DNA of 12,762 nt, taken from Pseudomonadota bacterium (GTDB lineage: Bacteria; Pseudomonadota; Alphaproteobacteria; Rhizobiales; Xanthobacteraceae). Under the pieces are notes generated by a model. That model ran no database searches, was not told the origin of the DNA, and saw only the letters and a list, made by a program, of their open reading frames with translations. Position 1 is the first letter of the stretch. Each line of letters starts with the position of its first letter. The position numbers and the translations under genes were made by a program. This document shows positions 12,699 through 12,762 of this stretch, piece by piece. The stretch is taken from positions 1-12,762 of the forward strand of contig JAEWJH010000051.1 in the NCBI GenBank assembly GCA_023386635.1, given 5' to 3'.

Positions 12699-12762
12699 TC
12701 ACTCCTCCACGATTTCCGGAACACGTTTGCGGCGGCGGATCAGCCACCACACACCCATGAGG
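12699..12762 (-). CDS. C-terminal tail of an upstream membrane-protein gene, possibly a family 2 glycosyltransferase
   Basis: The last 20 codons and TGA of a gene that enters from the right edge. The visible end reads MGVWWLIRRRKR followed by VPEIVEE: the end of a hydrophobic helix, a basic cluster that would sit on the cytoplasmic face, and an acidic tail. The stop is 1 nt from the LAB_N start, so the two are almost certainly one operon. In related genomes the gene in this place is often a dolichyl-phosphate-mannose-synthase-like family 2 glycosyltransferase with C-terminal membrane helices. The fragment is too short to prove this. Confidence 0.6.
   Translation of the reverse strand, partial: LMGVWWLIRRRKRVPEIVEE
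12702..12708 (-). promoter_or_regulatory. Ribosome-binding site fixing the LAB_N gene start
   Basis: GGAGGAG on the minus strand, four nt before the ATG and inside the last codons of the upstream gene. It supports translational coupling and rejects a GTG start nine codons further upstream. Position may be off by one nt. Confidence 0.8.

Noticed and set aside
1..12762. Mobile elements, CRISPR arrays, tRNA or rRNA genes, toxin-antitoxin pairs
   Set aside because: I looked on both strands and found no transposase, integrase, spaced identical repeats, cloverleaf-like sequence or small paired genes. Base composition also looks even across the window.

Overview
The window is GC-rich and densely coding, and looks chromosomal. 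Gene content and protein style point to an alphaproteobacterium of the Hyphomicrobiales, most likely the Bradyrhizobium/Rhodopseudomonas/Afipia group. The supports are a complete AapJQMP-type general amino-acid transporter, a branched-chain-type (HAAT) transporter, an Ethe1/Blh-type persulfide dioxygenase and a short LAB_N membrane protein. The taxonomic call is inference. I see no RNA gene, CRISPR array, insertion sequence, prophage or integration site.

Layout. (1) Positions 1-1437, minus strand: a HAAT periplasmic binding protein followed by the start of a LivH-type permease, with a strong intrinsic terminator between them. (2) 1663-2892, minus: a membrane-anchored diguanylate cyclase with an intact GGEEF active site and an intact RxxD product-inhibition site. 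(3) 3182-6752, plus: four closely spaced co-directional genes, namely a cysteine-synthase-like PLP enzyme, a 3-mercaptopyruvate sulfurtransferase, an SDR oxidoreductase and an MBL-fold persulfide dioxygenase. (4) 6758-11050, minus: aapJ-aapQ-aapM-aapP, a complete polar amino-acid ABC importer converging on the plus-strand operon with a 5-nt gap. (5) 11181-12371, plus: a cystathionine beta-lyase divergent from aapJ. (6) 12368-12762, minus: a LAB_N-domain membrane protein whose stop overlaps the end of metC, and the C-terminal tail of an upstream membrane-protein gene.

How the genes may work together. The middle of the window (3.2-12.4 kb) is enriched in sulfur amino-acid chemistry. Family knowledge supports cysteine formation or breakdown (CysK-like), sulfur transfer from 3-mercaptopyruvate (SseA), oxidation of glutathione persulfide to sulfite (Blh) and C-S lyase activity (MetC). 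Next to these sits a broad amino-acid importer. I infer a sulfane-sulfur or cysteine-turnover neighbourhood. The SDR is the unassigned member and the most interesting candidate for a new activity. Regulatory structure worth checking includes a palindrome formed by the back-to-back -35 boxes of aapJ and metC, three heptamers spaced 13 nt apart at the end of the cyclase gene, and a terminator inside the HAAT cluster.
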